NCBI RefSeq assembly: GCF_015351105.1
Contig: NZ_JADKRR010000003.1
Coordinates: 95,068-159,067 of the forward strand
From: Clavibacter sp. VKM Ac-2872
GTDB taxonomy: Bacteria; Actinomycetota; Actinomycetes; Actinomycetales; Microbacteriaceae
Length of the DNA: 64,000 nt
Reading direction: 5' to 3'
Shown one piece after another: positions 7,835 to 17,571 of this stretch; position 1 is the stretch's first letter; every line of letters begins with the position of its first letter. Position numbers and translations under genes: made by a program. The notes beneath the pieces are model-generated. The model was not told the DNA's origin, searched no databases, and was given only the letters and a program-made list of their open reading frames with translations.

Positions 7835-9310
7835 TCAGACGCCCAGCAGCTGCTCGATCGGGCCGCGCGCGAAGAAGACCAGGAAGCCCGCGGAGACGAC
7901 CCAGAGCAGCGGCGACACCTCGCGCACGCGTCCCGAGAACGAGCGCACGAGCACCCAGGAGAGGAAGCCGACGCCGATGCCGTTGGCGATGGAGTAGGTG
8001 AGCGGCATGACGAGGACGGTGAGGAACACGGGCAGCGCGACCGAGAAGTCGGTCCACACGATGTCGCGGATCTGCGACGCCATGAGCGTGCCGACGATGA
8101 CGAGCGCGGCGGCCGCGACCTCGAGCGGCACGACCTGCGTGAGCGGCGTGAAGAACATCGCGAGGAGGAACAGCACGCCCGTGACCATCGACGCGAGGCC
8201 CGTGCGGGCGCCCTCGCCGATGCCCGAGGCCGACTCGATGAAGACGGTGTTCGACGAGCTCGAGGTGGCGCCACCCGCGACCGCGCCGAAGCCCTCGACG
8301 ACGAGCGCGCCCTTGAGGCGGGGGAAGTCGCCGCGCTCGTCCGACAGGTCGGCCGCCTTGGCGAGGCCCGTCATGGTGCCCATGGCGTCGAAGAAGTTCG
8401 TGAAGACGAGCGTGAAGACGAGCATCAGGCTCGAGATGATCCCGATGCGGCCGAACGCGCCGAAGTCGAACGCGCCGACGAGGCCGAGGTCGGGCAGCGA
8501 CACGGGCGTGCCGGGCAGCACGGGCGCGTTGAGGTTCCAGCCGGTGGCGCCGGAGGTGTTCGACGGGCCGATGTGGAAGACCTGCTCCACGACGATGGCG
8601 ATCAGCGTGGTCGCGACGATGCCGATGAGCAGCGCGCCCGGCACGCGGCGGGCCATGAGCACGCCCATGATCACGAGGCCGAGGATGAAGACCACGGTCG
8701 GCAGCGAGGCGATGGACCCGTCGATCCCGAGCGCGAGCGGCGAGGCGGGCACGCCCGTGCCGCGCACGAAGCCGGAGTCGACGAAGCCGATGAACGCGAT
8801 GAACAGGCCGATGCCCACCGTGATGGCGGTCTTGAGCTCCCGCGGGACGGCCCGGAAGATCAGGGTGCGCAGGCCCGTGGTGGCGAGCAGCACGATCACG
8901 AGGCCGTTGATGACGACGAGGCCCATCGCCTCCGGCCAGGTGACCTCCCCGACCACGCTGACCGCGAGGAACGAGTTGATGCCGAGGCCCGCCGCGAACG
9001 CGAACGGGAGGCGCGCCACGAGGCCGAACAGGATCGTCATGACGCCCGCGGTGAGGGCCGTCGCGGCGCCCACCTGCGAGGCCCGCAGCCAGTTGCCCTC
9101 GACGTCGAGCGTCGCCTGGTCGGCGCTGAAGCCGCCGAGGATCAGCGGGTTGAGCACGACGATGTAGGCCATCGTCACGAAGGTGAGGACGCCGCCGCGG
9201 ATCTCGCGCGCGTACGTGGATCCGCGCTTCGTGATCTCGAAGAACCGGTCGAGCGCGCCGCGCCCTCCGCGGGTCTCGGGGGCAGGGGACGACGTGCGCG
9301 CTTCGGTCAT
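7835..9310 (-). CDS. AzgA-type NCS2 purine permease
   Basis: 491 residues. The N-terminal 'FFEITKRGSTYAREIRGGVLTFVTMAYI' region, the 'NPLIL' segment and 'NTVFIESASGIGEGARTGL' are hallmarks of the AzgA/COG2252 branch of the NCS2 family. These are about 14-TM proton symporters for adenine, guanine or hypoxanthine. Here 13-14 hydrophobic segments can be counted. The ATG at 9310 is the first plausible start. Purine uptake is the family role; the exact base is not evident. Confidence 0.88.
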   Translation of the reverse strand: MTEARTSSPAPETRGGRGALDRFFEITKRGSTYAREIRGGVLTFVTMAYIVVLNPLILGGFSADQATLDVEGNWLRASQVGAATALTAGVMTILFGLVARLPFAFAAGLGINSFLAVSVVGEVTWPEAMGLVVINGLVIVLLATTGLRTLIFRAVPRELKTAITVGIGLFIAFIGFVDSGFVRGTGVPASPLALGIDGSIASLPTVVFILGLVIMGVLMARRVPGALLIGIVATTLIAIVVEQVFHIGPSNTSGATGWNLNAPVLPGTPVSLPDLGLVGAFDFGAFGRIGIISSLMLVFTLVFTNFFDAMGTMTGLAKAADLSDERGDFPRLKGALVVEGFGAVAGGATSSSSNTVFIESASGIGEGARTGLASMVTGVLFLLAMFFTPLTQVVPLEVAAAALVIVGTLMASQIRDIVWTDFSVALPVFLTVLVMPLTYSIANGIGVGFLSWVLVRSFSGRVREVSPLLWVVSAGFLVFFARGPIEQLLGV

Positions 9311-9435
9311 GGGCTTCTTCCGCGAGGGGTCGGGTCGGACGACGGGAGGGGAGGAGCCGACGACCTTGTCGGGACGGGATCGAGCCTAGGGGCGGGCGCG
9401 CCGCCGGGACCAGCCCGGGCCGCCGCGCACGCGGG

Positions 9436-9687
9436 TCAGGAGTGCAAGGCCGGGACGATGAGGTAGACGCCGTAGAGCACGGCGATGCCGCTGAGGGCGA
9501 AGCAGACGTAGCCGCCCACGGTCGCGGCCTGCGGGCGGATGCCCGTCACCGAGACCTTGTCGCCCTCGTCGTCGTACTCGGTGCCGACGGCCAGCAGCCG
9601 CACGCCGAGCGAGAAGAGGCACACCACCGCGACGGCGCCCACGAGGGCCGCCACGGCGACGACGAGGAACGCGCTCCAGTCGATCAT
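9436..9687 (-). CDS. small two-TM membrane protein coupled to the PiT transporter
   Basis: 83 residues from ATG 9687, which overlaps the stop of the upstream phosphate permease gene by four bases (ATGA), so translation is almost certainly coupled. Two hydrophobic segments (about 7-30 and 57-80) flank a charged loop 'GTEYDDEGDKVSVTG'. No family is recognised. The tight overlap suggests a subunit or accessory of the transporter. Confidence 0.75.
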   Translation of the reverse strand: MIDWSAFLVVAVAALVGAVAVVCLFSLGVRLLAVGTEYDDEGDKVSVTGIRPQAATVGGYVCFALSGIAVLYGVYLIVPALHS

Positions 9688-10865
9688 GCGGCCTCCCTGG
9701 CCTTCCGGGCGGCCTTGGTGGCCTTGCGTCCGCGCACCGCGAATCCGGCGGCGTCGACCTCGACGATGGCGTTGCGCGCGTCGACCGCGTTCCGACGCGA
9801 GCGCCAGAAGATCCAGACGATGACGGCGACACCCACGACCGCGTCGATGACGAAGCCGACCGTGCCGGTGCTCGCGACGAGGGCGGCGACCGCGCCCACG
9901 ATGGCGGCCGACGGCAGCGTCAGCAGCCAGCCGAGCGCGATCTTGCCGACCGTGTTCCAGCGCACGGACGCGCCGCGGCGGCCGAGGCCCGAGCCGATGA
10001 CGGATCCGGACGCGACCTGCGTGGTCGAGAGCGCGAAGCCGAGGTGGCTGGACGCGAGGATCGTGGCCGCGGTCGAGGCCTCGGCGCTGAAGCCCTGCGC
10101 GGGCTTGACCTCGGTGAGGCCGGATCCCATCGTGCGGATGATGCGCCAGCCGCCCATGTACGTGCCGAGCGCGATGGCGACGGCGCACACCGCGATGACC
10201 CAGAACTCGGGGCCGGAGCCGGCCGCCTGGAAGCCGCCCGCGATGAGCGTGAGCGTGATGATGCCCATGGTCTTCTGCGCGTCGTTGGTGCCGTGCGCGA
10301 GCGCCACGAGCGACGACGTGAAGATCTGGCCGTAGCGGAAGCCGCCGCGCTCGTTCGGGCCGCTCGAGCGGCGCGTGATCGAGTAGGCGAGCTTGGTGGT
10401 CGTGTACGCGATGAGGCCGGCGATCGCGGGGGCGAGGAGCGCCGGGAGGATCACCTTCGACAGCACGACGCCGAAGTCGACCGAGCCGAGGCCCGCGCCC
10501 ACGACGGCCGCGCCGATGAGGCCGCCGAACAGCGCGTGGCTGGAGCTCGACGGGAGGCCGCGGAGCCACGTGACGAGGTTCCAGACGATGGCGCCCATGA
10601 GCCCCGCGAAGATCATGGTCGGCGTGATCTGCACGCCGCCGTCGCCCTCGCGGATGATGCCGCCGGACACGGTCTTCGCGACCTCGGTGCTGAGGAACGC
10701 GCCCACCAGGTTGAGGACCGCGGCGATCGCGACGGCCACCCGCGGCTTCAGCACACCCGTCGCGATGGGGGTCGCCATCGCGTTCGCCGTGTCGTGGAAG
10801 CCGTTGGTGAAGTCGAAGAACAGCGCCAGGGCGATGACCAGGACGACGATGAGGGTGAGATCCAC
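9684..10865 (-). CDS. pit: inorganic phosphate transporter, PiT family
   Basis: 393 residues from the GTG at 10865 (VDLTLIVVLV), with AGGGA about 9 bases upstream. The two inverted-repeat PiT signatures are clear: 'FDFTNGFHDTANAM' near residue 17 and 'LAHGTNDAQKTMG' in the second half, plus 'GLPSSSSHALFGGL'. The family imports phosphate, often as a metal-phosphate complex, with protons or Na+. It shares an operon with the 83-residue membrane protein downstream. Confidence 0.93.
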   Translation of the reverse strand: MDLTLIVVLVIALALFFDFTNGFHDTANAMATPIATGVLKPRVAVAIAAVLNLVGAFLSTEVAKTVSGGIIREGDGGVQITPTMIFAGLMGAIVWNLVTWLRGLPSSSSHALFGGLIGAAVVGAGLGSVDFGVVLSKVILPALLAPAIAGLIAYTTTKLAYSITRRSSGPNERGGFRYGQIFTSSLVALAHGTNDAQKTMGIITLTLIAGGFQAAGSGPEFWVIAVCAVAIALGTYMGGWRIIRTMGSGLTEVKPAQGFSAEASTAATILASSHLGFALSTTQVASGSVIGSGLGRRGASVRWNTVGKIALGWLLTLPSAAIVGAVAALVASTGTVGFVIDAVVGVAVIVWIFWRSRRNAVDARNAIVEVDAAGFAVRGRKATKAARKAREAA

Positions 10866-10983
10866 TACCGGATCCCTCGAGCGGATGTCACAGTCGTCGA
10901 TCCTAACGGCCTGCACACGGCCGTCTCGAACGGGCGACCGCCGGATGTCGGGCAGGTGAACATCTCCCGCGGTGGCGGCCGGC

Positions 10984-12618
10984 TCAGATGTGCGGCACGA
11001 AGTCGCGCCACGCGACGCGGCGCTCGGCGTGCGGGTCGTGCTCGACCCGGTCGACCACGTCGAACACGAGGGTCGCGCGCTCCCCCGACGCCGCCGAGGC
11101 GGACGGACCGGCGCCCGGCGCCTCGTCGTCGCCGCCCACGTAGGGCGGCCACGACTCGTCGACGGTCCCGTCCTGCGCGAAGCGGAGCCAGGCGATGCGC
11201 ATCCGCTCCCCCGCCGCGACGAACGCGCGCCGGCCGCCGAGCAGGGTCATGCCGCGGCCGAGCATCGAGTCCATGCGGTCGAACAGCGCGAACAGCTCGA
11301 GGCCGTGCGTGGCGTCGAGGCCCATCAGGCGCACCAGGCGCGGGGCGATGTCGAAGCGGTAGAAGTGCACGGGCGCGTAGCGGGCGTGGCGCTCGGCGAC
11401 CTTGATGGACGGGAACCAGAACGCGTAGTCGCCGCCGAAGTCGAGCGCGGCCCGGCGCTTCGGGAGGCCGGGGTAGAGCGCGGCCAGCTCCTCGCGGTGG
11501 GCCTCGTCGGTCTTCGCGAACACGGCGTCGATGCGCGACGGCGTGGTGGCGAGGATGTCGAGGCGGCCGGTGAACAGGGATCCCTCGCGCTCGTTCGTGC
11601 CGATGATGAGCGGCACCCGGGCCGCGCGGCCGTGCTTGAAGGCGTCGAGCGGGCGCTCCGGCAGCACGTCGCCGTCGATGACGGGGCTGAACGTGATGGT
11701 GCCGGGCTCCTCGTCGGGTGTCCGCACCATCAGCTCGTTCGCCGCCGCGGCGAGGGTGGACGCGCTCGCCGAGGTGAGGAGGCGCACCGCCTCGGCGTCG
11801 TCGGGCGCGCGGCCCGCCCGATCCGCGAGGAGGCCGACGAACTCCCCGGCCCAGCGCGCGGTCTGCTCGGCCGGGTAGACCGCGTTCGTCGGCGAGCTCT
11901 GCGCGATGGCGCGCGCGAACAGGCCGTGCGCGGCCGGGACGGCCATGAGGGTCGTGACGGCGTTGCCGCCCGCGGACTCGCCGAACACCGTGACGTTGTC
12001 GGGATCCCCGCCGAACGCGCGGATGTTGTCGTGCACCCACTGGAGCGCCTGCACCTGGTCGCGGAGGCCCAGGTTCGACTCGATGGGGCGCTCGGGGGTG
12101 GAGTAGCGGCTGAAGTCGAGGTACCCGAGCGCGCCGAGCCGGTAGTTGAAGCTGACGTAGACGATGCCGCCCTGGCGGACGAGGCCCTCGCCCTGCACGG
12201 GGTTCTCGCGCGATGACCCGACGACGTACGCGCCGCCGTGGATGAAGACCATGACGGGCCGCAGCTGCGACTCGCGGTTGACGCGCGCGGCGTCGGGGCT
12301 GAGACCGGACGGGGCGATGACGTTGACGGTGAGGCAGTCCTCCCCCATCGGCGTGCCCTGCGGCGCGCCCATGAAGGCGCCCGCGCTGACCTGCGGCGCG
12401 ACCTTGCCGAAGTGCTGCGCGAACCGCGCGCCCTCCCAGCCGACGACGGGCTGCGGCGCCCGGAAGCGGAGGTCGCCGCGGGGCGGCGCCGCGAACGGGA
12501 TCCCGCGCCAGGCCTCGATCCCGCGCTCGCGCACACCGCGGACCGTGCCGCCCGTGACCGCGACGTCGAGCTCCGAGGGGTCGTACGCCGGGGTGGGCGG
12601 ATCGGCGTCGGGGGTCAC
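10984..12618 (-). CDS. type-B carboxylesterase
   Basis: 544 residues from the GTG at 12618. 'RGIPFAAPPRGDLRFRAP', 'GEDCLTVNV', the oxyanion 'IHGGAYVVGSS', the nucleophile elbow 'FGESAGGNAVTTL', and 'DATHGLELF' near the C-terminus (candidate His) define the para-nitrobenzyl-esterase/carboxylesterase fold. No signal peptide is seen, so it is cytosolic. The gene lies 23 bases after the CYTH-CHAD gene on the same strand and may be co-transcribed. No good Shine-Dalgarno precedes the GTG. Confidence 0.88.
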   Translation of the reverse strand: MTPDADPPTPAYDPSELDVAVTGGTVRGVRERGIEAWRGIPFAAPPRGDLRFRAPQPVVGWEGARFAQHFGKVAPQVSAGAFMGAPQGTPMGEDCLTVNVIAPSGLSPDAARVNRESQLRPVMVFIHGGAYVVGSSRENPVQGEGLVRQGGIVYVSFNYRLGALGYLDFSRYSTPERPIESNLGLRDQVQALQWVHDNIRAFGGDPDNVTVFGESAGGNAVTTLMAVPAAHGLFARAIAQSSPTNAVYPAEQTARWAGEFVGLLADRAGRAPDDAEAVRLLTSASASTLAAAANELMVRTPDEEPGTITFSPVIDGDVLPERPLDAFKHGRAARVPLIIGTNEREGSLFTGRLDILATTPSRIDAVFAKTDEAHREELAALYPGLPKRRAALDFGGDYAFWFPSIKVAERHARYAPVHFYRFDIAPRLVRLMGLDATHGLELFALFDRMDSMLGRGMTLLGGRRAFVAAGERMRIAWLRFAQDGTVDESWPPYVGGDDEAPGAGPSASAASGERATLVFDVVDRVEHDPHAERRVAWRDFVPHI

Positions 12619-12641
12619 CCGATCGAGTTTACGGTCCGCCC

Positions 12642-14225
12642 TCACGCTCCCGGGACGGCGGTCGCGAGCAGGCGCTCGATCGCCCGCTCGGCCCGCCAGA
12701 GGGCGGACTCGGTGCGGAGGCGCTCGGCCTCGTGCAGGACGCCGAGCGCGAAGGCGTCCTCGCCGCGCGCCGCGAGGCGCCTCGCCTCGTCGCGGAGCAC
12801 GCGCTGCATGGCGAGGCCGTCGCGGTGCTCGCCGAGCTCGTCGTGCACCTCCTCGGCCGCCGTCGCGAGCCGCATCGTCTTCCGGCCGAGGACCTGGACG
12901 GTGCGTCCGCTGACCTCCTCCGCCGCGTAGCGGAGGCGCTTGGCCGCCTTGCGGACCTCGTGCAGCGCCTCGGTGCGCGCGGCCTCGCCGACCGCCTCCT
13001 GCGCGACCGCCGCCCGGCGGCCGACGCGCTCGGCGTCGCGGCGGAGGGCGGCGTGCAGGGCGGGGCCCGCGGGGGCGCTGGCGTCGTGCGTGAGGGGCGG
13101 ATCCGCCACCAGCCGGTCGAGGTCGTCGAGGAGCGCGTGGTAGCGCGCGGACGACAGCGCCCGGATCACGCGCTCGCGGGCGCGGCGGTACCGCTCGTCG
13201 AGGACGTCGTGCAGGGCATCCCCGACGTGGTCCGGCACGGTCTCCGTGTCGTGCTCCACCACCGACCAGACGACGCGGTCGCGCAGCACCTCCAGGTCGC
13301 GCGCGCCGCCGAGGACGGTCCCGAGCGCGGTGAGCTCGGCGCGGACGGGCGCCGTGGCCGCCGGGTCGATCACGTCCTGGTGGGTGCGGAGCGCGCTGCG
13401 GAGACGGCGGACGGCGACGCGCATGCGGTGCACGGCGTCGTGCTCGTCGGCCCGCACGTGCGGGTCGGCGGCGACGAGGTCGCGGACGCCCCGGGCGAGG
13501 ACCGCGCGGGCGACGTCGGACGCGGGGCTCTCCTTGGTGAGCGTCGCGGGATCCGGCAGGGCGGGACCCGCGGGCGCCTGCCGCCCCAGCGCGTCGGCCC
13601 CGAGCGCCCGCGCCAGCTTGGAGGCGCTGTCGGAGGGCTGGGCGCCTGCGTCGACGAGGTGGCGCTCGATGCGGTCGAGGAGCGCGGTGCGCTGCTTCCG
13701 CTTCGCGGGCGCGTCGGGCAGCAGCTCGACCTCCCACTCGTGCCAGGCGCGCACGGTGCCGCCGCGGACGTCGGATCCGGTGACGCGGTCGTCGGCGAAC
13801 TCGGCGACCGCCCGGCCGTCGGCGTCGTGCAGCGTGACGGTCGTGCGCACGGTCTCGAGGCGCGCGAGCGGCGTGAGCTCGCGTCCGCGCACGTGGACGG
13901 CCACCTGGTCGAGCACCGCGTCGGGGATCGCGCCGTCGTCGTCGTCGCCGTCCCGGAGCGGCCAGCCGAGCTCGGTGCGTCCCTCGCCGCCGTCGGCCGG
14001 GAGCTTCACGTGCCAGCCCGCGTCGTGCCCGCCCTCGCGGCGGCGGAGGATCATGCGGCGGTCGGCGAGCGCGTGGTCGGCGGTGTCGAGGTAGACCGCC
14101 ACGAGCGTCACGGGCTCCGCGGTCCGCGCCTCGGCGATCCCCTCGATGCCGGCGAGGTCCGGGACGAGGATCCCCTCCGGGACGTCGTACTTGCGCTCGA
14201 TCTCGACGGAGGATGTGTGCACCAT
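12642..14225 (-). CDS. CYTH and CHAD domain protein
   Basis: 527 residues from ATG 14225. The N-terminal CYTH domain (about 5-205) carries the ExExK motif in 'VEIERKYDVP' (E8, E10, K12), the triphosphate-binding hallmark. From about residue 285 the chain is a histidine- and arginine-rich helical CHAD domain ('VHRMRVAVRRLRSALRTH', 'EALHEVRKAAKRLRYAAE'). CYTH-CHAD proteins are inorganic triphosphatases or polyphosphate-binding proteins. A G-run abuts the ATG and the next codon is GTG, so the exact start may differ by one codon. Confidence 0.9.
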   Translation of the reverse strand: MVHTSSVEIERKYDVPEGILVPDLAGIEGIAEARTAEPVTLVAVYLDTADHALADRRMILRRREGGHDAGWHVKLPADGGEGRTELGWPLRDGDDDDGAIPDAVLDQVAVHVRGRELTPLARLETVRTTVTLHDADGRAVAEFADDRVTGSDVRGGTVRAWHEWEVELLPDAPAKRKQRTALLDRIERHLVDAGAQPSDSASKLARALGADALGRQAPAGPALPDPATLTKESPASDVARAVLARGVRDLVAADPHVRADEHDAVHRMRVAVRRLRSALRTHQDVIDPAATAPVRAELTALGTVLGGARDLEVLRDRVVWSVVEHDTETVPDHVGDALHDVLDERYRRARERVIRALSSARYHALLDDLDRLVADPPLTHDASAPAGPALHAALRRDAERVGRRAAVAQEAVGEAARTEALHEVRKAAKRLRYAAEEVSGRTVQVLGRKTMRLATAAEEVHDELGEHRDGLAMQRVLRDEARRLAARGEDAFALGVLHEAERLRTESALWRAERAIERLLATAVPGA

Positions 14226-14316
14226 CCCCCCTGTGTAGCGCACCCGGCCGGACGCGGCCAGCCGCCGACCGTCGCCGGGAGCGCCCCGGCGCCGGGCGTG
14301 GGTCAGACTGGCTGGC

Positions 14317-15504
14317 ATGCCCATCCGCCCGCGCCGCGCCGCCCCCGACGACGCCCCGCCGCAGGTCGAGCTCGACGAGGCAGCGCTCCACCGCCGCCAG
14401 CGCATCGGCCGCGAGCTCGGCTGGTACGCGTGCCGCCGCGCGGTCTACGGGTTCATGAAGCACCGCGGCATCGACATGGCCGCGAGCCTCACCTTCTACT
14501 CCACGCTGTCGCTCGTCCCGGCGGCGGTCGCGGTGCTCAGCCTGATCGGCGTCGTCGGCGACACCCGCGCCGGCGTCGAGGGCGTGCTCGGCGTGCTCAC
14601 GGCGGTGCTGGGCGACTCGGCGGTCGACGTGATCCGCGACCCGGTCGAGCAGCTCGCCGACGGCCCCCGCTCGGGCATCGCCTTCACGGTGAGCTTCCTG
14701 GGCGCGCTCTGGACCTCCGCGGCCTACGTCACCGCGTTCGGCCGCGCCATGAACCGCGTGCAGGAGACCGAGGAGGGGCGGCCGCTCGTGAAGTACCGGG
14801 CGCTGATGCTCGGGGTGACGGTCGCGCTGCTCGTCGTCAGCGTCGTGATGGTCGGCATGCTGCTGCTCACCGACGACGGCGCCCGCGCGCTCGGGCAGCA
14901 GATCGGCATCGGCGACACGACGCTCGTGGTCTGGGCCGTCGTGAAGTGGCCGCTGCTCGTGGTGCTGCTGACGGGGATCATCGGGGTGCTGTACGCCGCG
15001 ACGCCGAACCTGCGCCGCCGCCGCGTGGACCTGCTCACCTGGGGCAGCCTCGTGGCGATCGTCGCCTGGGGCCTCGGCACCGCGGGCTTCGTCTGGTACG
15101 TGACGACCATCGCGACCTACGAGTCGACCTACGGGGTGCTCGGCGCCGTGATCGTGCTGCTGCTGTGGCTCTACATCGGCAACCTGTCGCTCGTGCTGGG
15201 CGGCGAGCTCGACGTGGAGATCATCCGCGCCCGGCAGCTGCAGGCGGGGATCCCGGCCGAGCACGCGCTCCGGCTGCCCGTGCGCGACACGACCCGCGCC
15301 GACCGGCTCGCCCGGCGCCGCGCCCTCCTCGAGGACGAAGGGCGGCGCCTGCGCGAGGCGCGGTCGGGACAGGACGCGACGTCCTCCGGGGAGCGCCGGC
15401 CGGATGCCCCGGCGACGCTCCCCGAGGACGACACGAGGGAGGTGCGGGTCAGGCGGAGGCGCTGGTCCGCACGACCATCTTCCCGACGTTCTCGCCGCGC
15501 ATGA
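14317..15504 (+). CDS. YihY/BrkB family membrane protein
   Basis: 395 residues. After a 60-residue cytosolic N-terminus comes 'GIDMAASLTFYSTLSLVPAAVAVLSLIG', then five more hydrophobic segments, including 'LLLWLYIGNLSLVLGGELD', the typical end of YihY/BrkB (once misannotated RNase BN). The C-terminal 80 residues are charged and variable. They run 56 bases into the 3' end of the oppositely oriented oxidoreductase gene. Function of the family is unsettled. Confidence 0.87.
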   Translation: MPIRPRRAAPDDAPPQVELDEAALHRRQRIGRELGWYACRRAVYGFMKHRGIDMAASLTFYSTLSLVPAAVAVLSLIGVVGDTRAGVEGVLGVLTAVLGDSAVDVIRDPVEQLADGPRSGIAFTVSFLGALWTSAAYVTAFGRAMNRVQETEEGRPLVKYRALMLGVTVALLVVSVVMVGMLLLTDDGARALGQQIGIGDTTLVVWAVVKWPLLVVLLTGIIGVLYAATPNLRRRRVDLLTWGSLVAIVAWGLGTAGFVWYVTTIATYESTYGVLGAVIVLLLWLYIGNLSLVLGGELDVEIIRARQLQAGIPAEHALRLPVRDTTRADRLARRRALLEDEGRRLREARSGQDATSSGERRPDAPATLPEDDTREVRVRRRRWSARPSSRRSRRA

Positions 15505-16468
15505 GCCCGGTGAAGGCCTCGAACGCGCGGTCGATGCCGTCGATCACGGTCTCGTCGGCCGTGATGCGGCCCTCGGCGAGCCACGGGCCCATCTTCGACG
15601 CGAACTCGGGCGCGAGGTCCTGGTGGTTGCCGAGGGTGAAGCCGCGGAGCGTGAGGCCGCGCGTGACGATGCGGCCCGTGTTGCGGATCGCGATCTCCTC
15701 GCCCGTGGAGTTGTAGGTCGAGATCGAGCCGCAGTTGGCGACGCGGCCGCCGTCCTTCAGCGCGCCCAGCGCCGCGGAGAGGTGGTCGCCGCCGACGTTG
15801 TCGAAGTAGAGGTCGATGCCGTCGGGCGCCGCCTCCGCGAGCTTCGCCTCGAGGTCGCCGCCGTGGTAGTCGAACGCGGCGTCGAAGCCGAGGTGCGAGG
15901 TGAGGCGCTCGACCTTCTCCGCGGATCCGGCGCTGCCGACGACGCGCGAGGCGCCGAGGAGGCGGGCGATCTGGCCGACCATGGAGCCGACCGCGCCGGC
16001 CGCGCCGGAGACGAAGACGACGTCGCCCTCCCGGATGGACGCGATGCGGGTGAGGCCGACGTAGGCGGTGAGGCCGGTGAGGCCGAGCACGCCGAGGTGG
16101 GCGGACGATGCCACGCCGGGGACCTCGGGCACGGGGCGGAAGCCGCCGGCCTGGCCCTGCGCGACGTCGCGCCAGCCGAGCATGTGGCTGACGAGCGTGC
16201 CGACGGGGAGGTCGTCGGAGCGGGACTCGACGACGCGGCCGACGGCGGATCCGGTCATGGTCTCGTCGAGCTGGAACGGCGGCACGTAGGACGGCACGTC
16301 GTTCATGCGCCCGCGCATGTAGGGATCCACGGAGATGAACTCGTTCTCGACGCGGACCTCGCCGTCCTGGAGGTCGGGCAGGTCGACCTCGACGCGGCGG
16401 ACGTCGTCGGGGGTGGGCTCGCCGGTGGGGCGCTTCGCCAGCTGCCACTGGATGCTGCGTGCAGACAT
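15449..16468 (-). CDS. NADP-dependent oxidoreductase, MDR superfamily (CurA/PTGR-like)
   Basis: 339 residues. 'FISVDPYMRGRM' and 'GVVESR'-type N-terminal motifs, 'FVSGAAGAVGSMVGQIARLLGA' (NADP-binding Rossmann motif) and 'DLYFDNVGGDHLSAAL' match zinc-independent medium-chain reductases of the leukotriene B4 dehydrogenase / curcumin reductase group. These reduce alpha,beta-unsaturated carbonyls with NADPH. The start ATG at 16468 has AGGAG upstream. It appears monocistronic. Confidence 0.9.
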   Translation of the reverse strand: MSARSIQWQLAKRPTGEPTPDDVRRVEVDLPDLQDGEVRVENEFISVDPYMRGRMNDVPSYVPPFQLDETMTGSAVGRVVESRSDDLPVGTLVSHMLGWRDVAQGQAGGFRPVPEVPGVASSAHLGVLGLTGLTAYVGLTRIASIREGDVVFVSGAAGAVGSMVGQIARLLGASRVVGSAGSAEKVERLTSHLGFDAAFDYHGGDLEAKLAEAAPDGIDLYFDNVGGDHLSAALGALKDGGRVANCGSISTYNSTGEEIAIRNTGRIVTRGLTLRGFTLGNHQDLAPEFASKMGPWLAEGRITADETVIDGIDRAFEAFTGLMRGENVGKMVVRTSASA

Positions 16469-16623
16469 GGGTCTCCTTCGTTCTCGGGTGCGGGCGGTCG
16501 GACGGCCGGCCCGCGGCGCTCGTGGCGCGGCCCCACCCTTCCACCGCTCGCTGGACGCGGCACCCAGCGAGCCGTGGCCTCGTGACGGGACGGCCGGGCG
16601 CGTCGCGGTCGCCGCCGGCTCGG

Positions 16624-17571
16624 CTACGCCGTCGTCGCGCCCCGGTCGGCCACGTGCGCGGCGAGCACGTCACGCACGCTCGTCCACGTGTGCGCGCCGA
16701 ACCGCTCGCGGTCCACGTGGAGGAGCTCCGCCTCGCCGCTGTACATGCTCACGAGGTACTGCATCCCCTGCCAGGCCGGGAACGTCTCCTGCTCATCGCG
16801 GCCGATGCGGCGCATCGCCTTGGCCGCCGTGGAGAGGACGCCCGTGCTGCCCGCCCACTGCAGCGCGAACGGCGTGCCCGTGATCTCCGTCATGATCCGC
16901 GCCAGGTCCCGCGCCGTGACCCGGTCCCCCGCCACCTCGACCACGCGGGGCGCGTCGTCGTCGAGCGCGACGAGCGCCGTCACGCGCGCCGTGTCGTCCT
17001 TGGTCGTGAAGTCGAGCACCTGGTCGGCGGACGACCAGTAGAGGACGCGGCGCCGGTCGAACAGCACGATGGGCGCCTGGCCGGTGAGCATGTCGGCGAA
17101 GGCGCCGTTGAGCACCGAGGTGGCCCGGATCGGCGCCGCGTCGAGGTCGGCCGCGAACTCGCGCCGGAGCTCGAAGTTGCGGTTGCTGCCGGGGGTCACG
17201 CGCCGGTAGTCGGAGGAGTAGTCCGACGGGATGAAGCGCGGCACGCCCGCCGCCACCGCCGCCGTCAGGAGCGCGCGCTGCGCTCCCACGATCACGGCCC
17301 GGGCGCCGCTCACGGCGGAGACGACGACGCGCGCGCCGGCGACCGCGCGGATCAGAGCGGCCCGGTGGGTGTACGCGGCCTCGACGACCTCGACGCGCGG
17401 GTCGTCGCCCCACGCCTCGGCGGCCTGCGTGCTGCCCGGCCGGGTGAGGACGCGGACGCGCGCGCCGGCCGCGAGGAGCTCGCGGACGATGCGGCGGCCG
17501 AGGTCCCCTGTGGCGCCGGCGACGACGACGGGGCCGGATGCGGAGGCGGATGCGGGGGTAGAGGTGCTCAT
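16624..17571 (-). CDS. NmrA-like NAD(P)-binding protein
   Basis: 315 residues. 'VVVAGATGDLGRRIVRELLAAG' (about 14-35) is the GxxGxxG Rossmann motif of atypical SDRs; 'RFIPSDYSSDY' and 'LTGQAPIVLF' fit the NmrA / isoflavone-reductase-like group, which act as redox sensors or quinone/NADPH reductases. The ATG at 17571 overlaps a TGA that would end the upstream MarR gene if one base were restored, so the two genes probably form one regulatory unit. Confidence 0.85.
   Translation of the reverse strand: MSTSTPASASASGPVVVAGATGDLGRRIVRELLAAGARVRVLTRPGSTQAAEAWGDDPRVEVVEAAYTHRAALIRAVAGARVVVSAVSGARAVIVGAQRALLTAAVAAGVPRFIPSDYSSDYRRVTPGSNRNFELRREFAADLDAAPIRATSVLNGAFADMLTGQAPIVLFDRRRVLYWSSADQVLDFTTKDDTARVTALVALDDDAPRVVEVAGDRVTARDLARIMTEITGTPFALQWAGSTGVLSTAAKAMRRIGRDEQETFPAWQGMQYLVSMYSGEAELLHVDRERFGAHTWTSVRDVLAAHVADRGATTA

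Noticed and set aside
12618..12642. Fusion of the carboxylesterase to upstream sequence.
   Set aside because: The frame is merely open upstream; the esterase family begins at about the GTG and the CYTH-CHAD gene ends in between in another frame.
10984..15264. One continuous 1426-codon minus-strand frame covering the esterase and regions beyond it.
   Set aside because: Only the part to 12618 is protein-like; the rest is Arg/Pro/Ala-rich and antisense or out of frame to the CYTH-CHAD and BrkB genes. Long spurious frames are expected at 73% GC.
16793..17568. Possible C-terminal extension of the MarR protein to 469 residues.
   Set aside because: The stretch overlaps the well-supported NmrA-like gene in another frame and is Arg-rich without motifs; a one-base frameshift explains it better.
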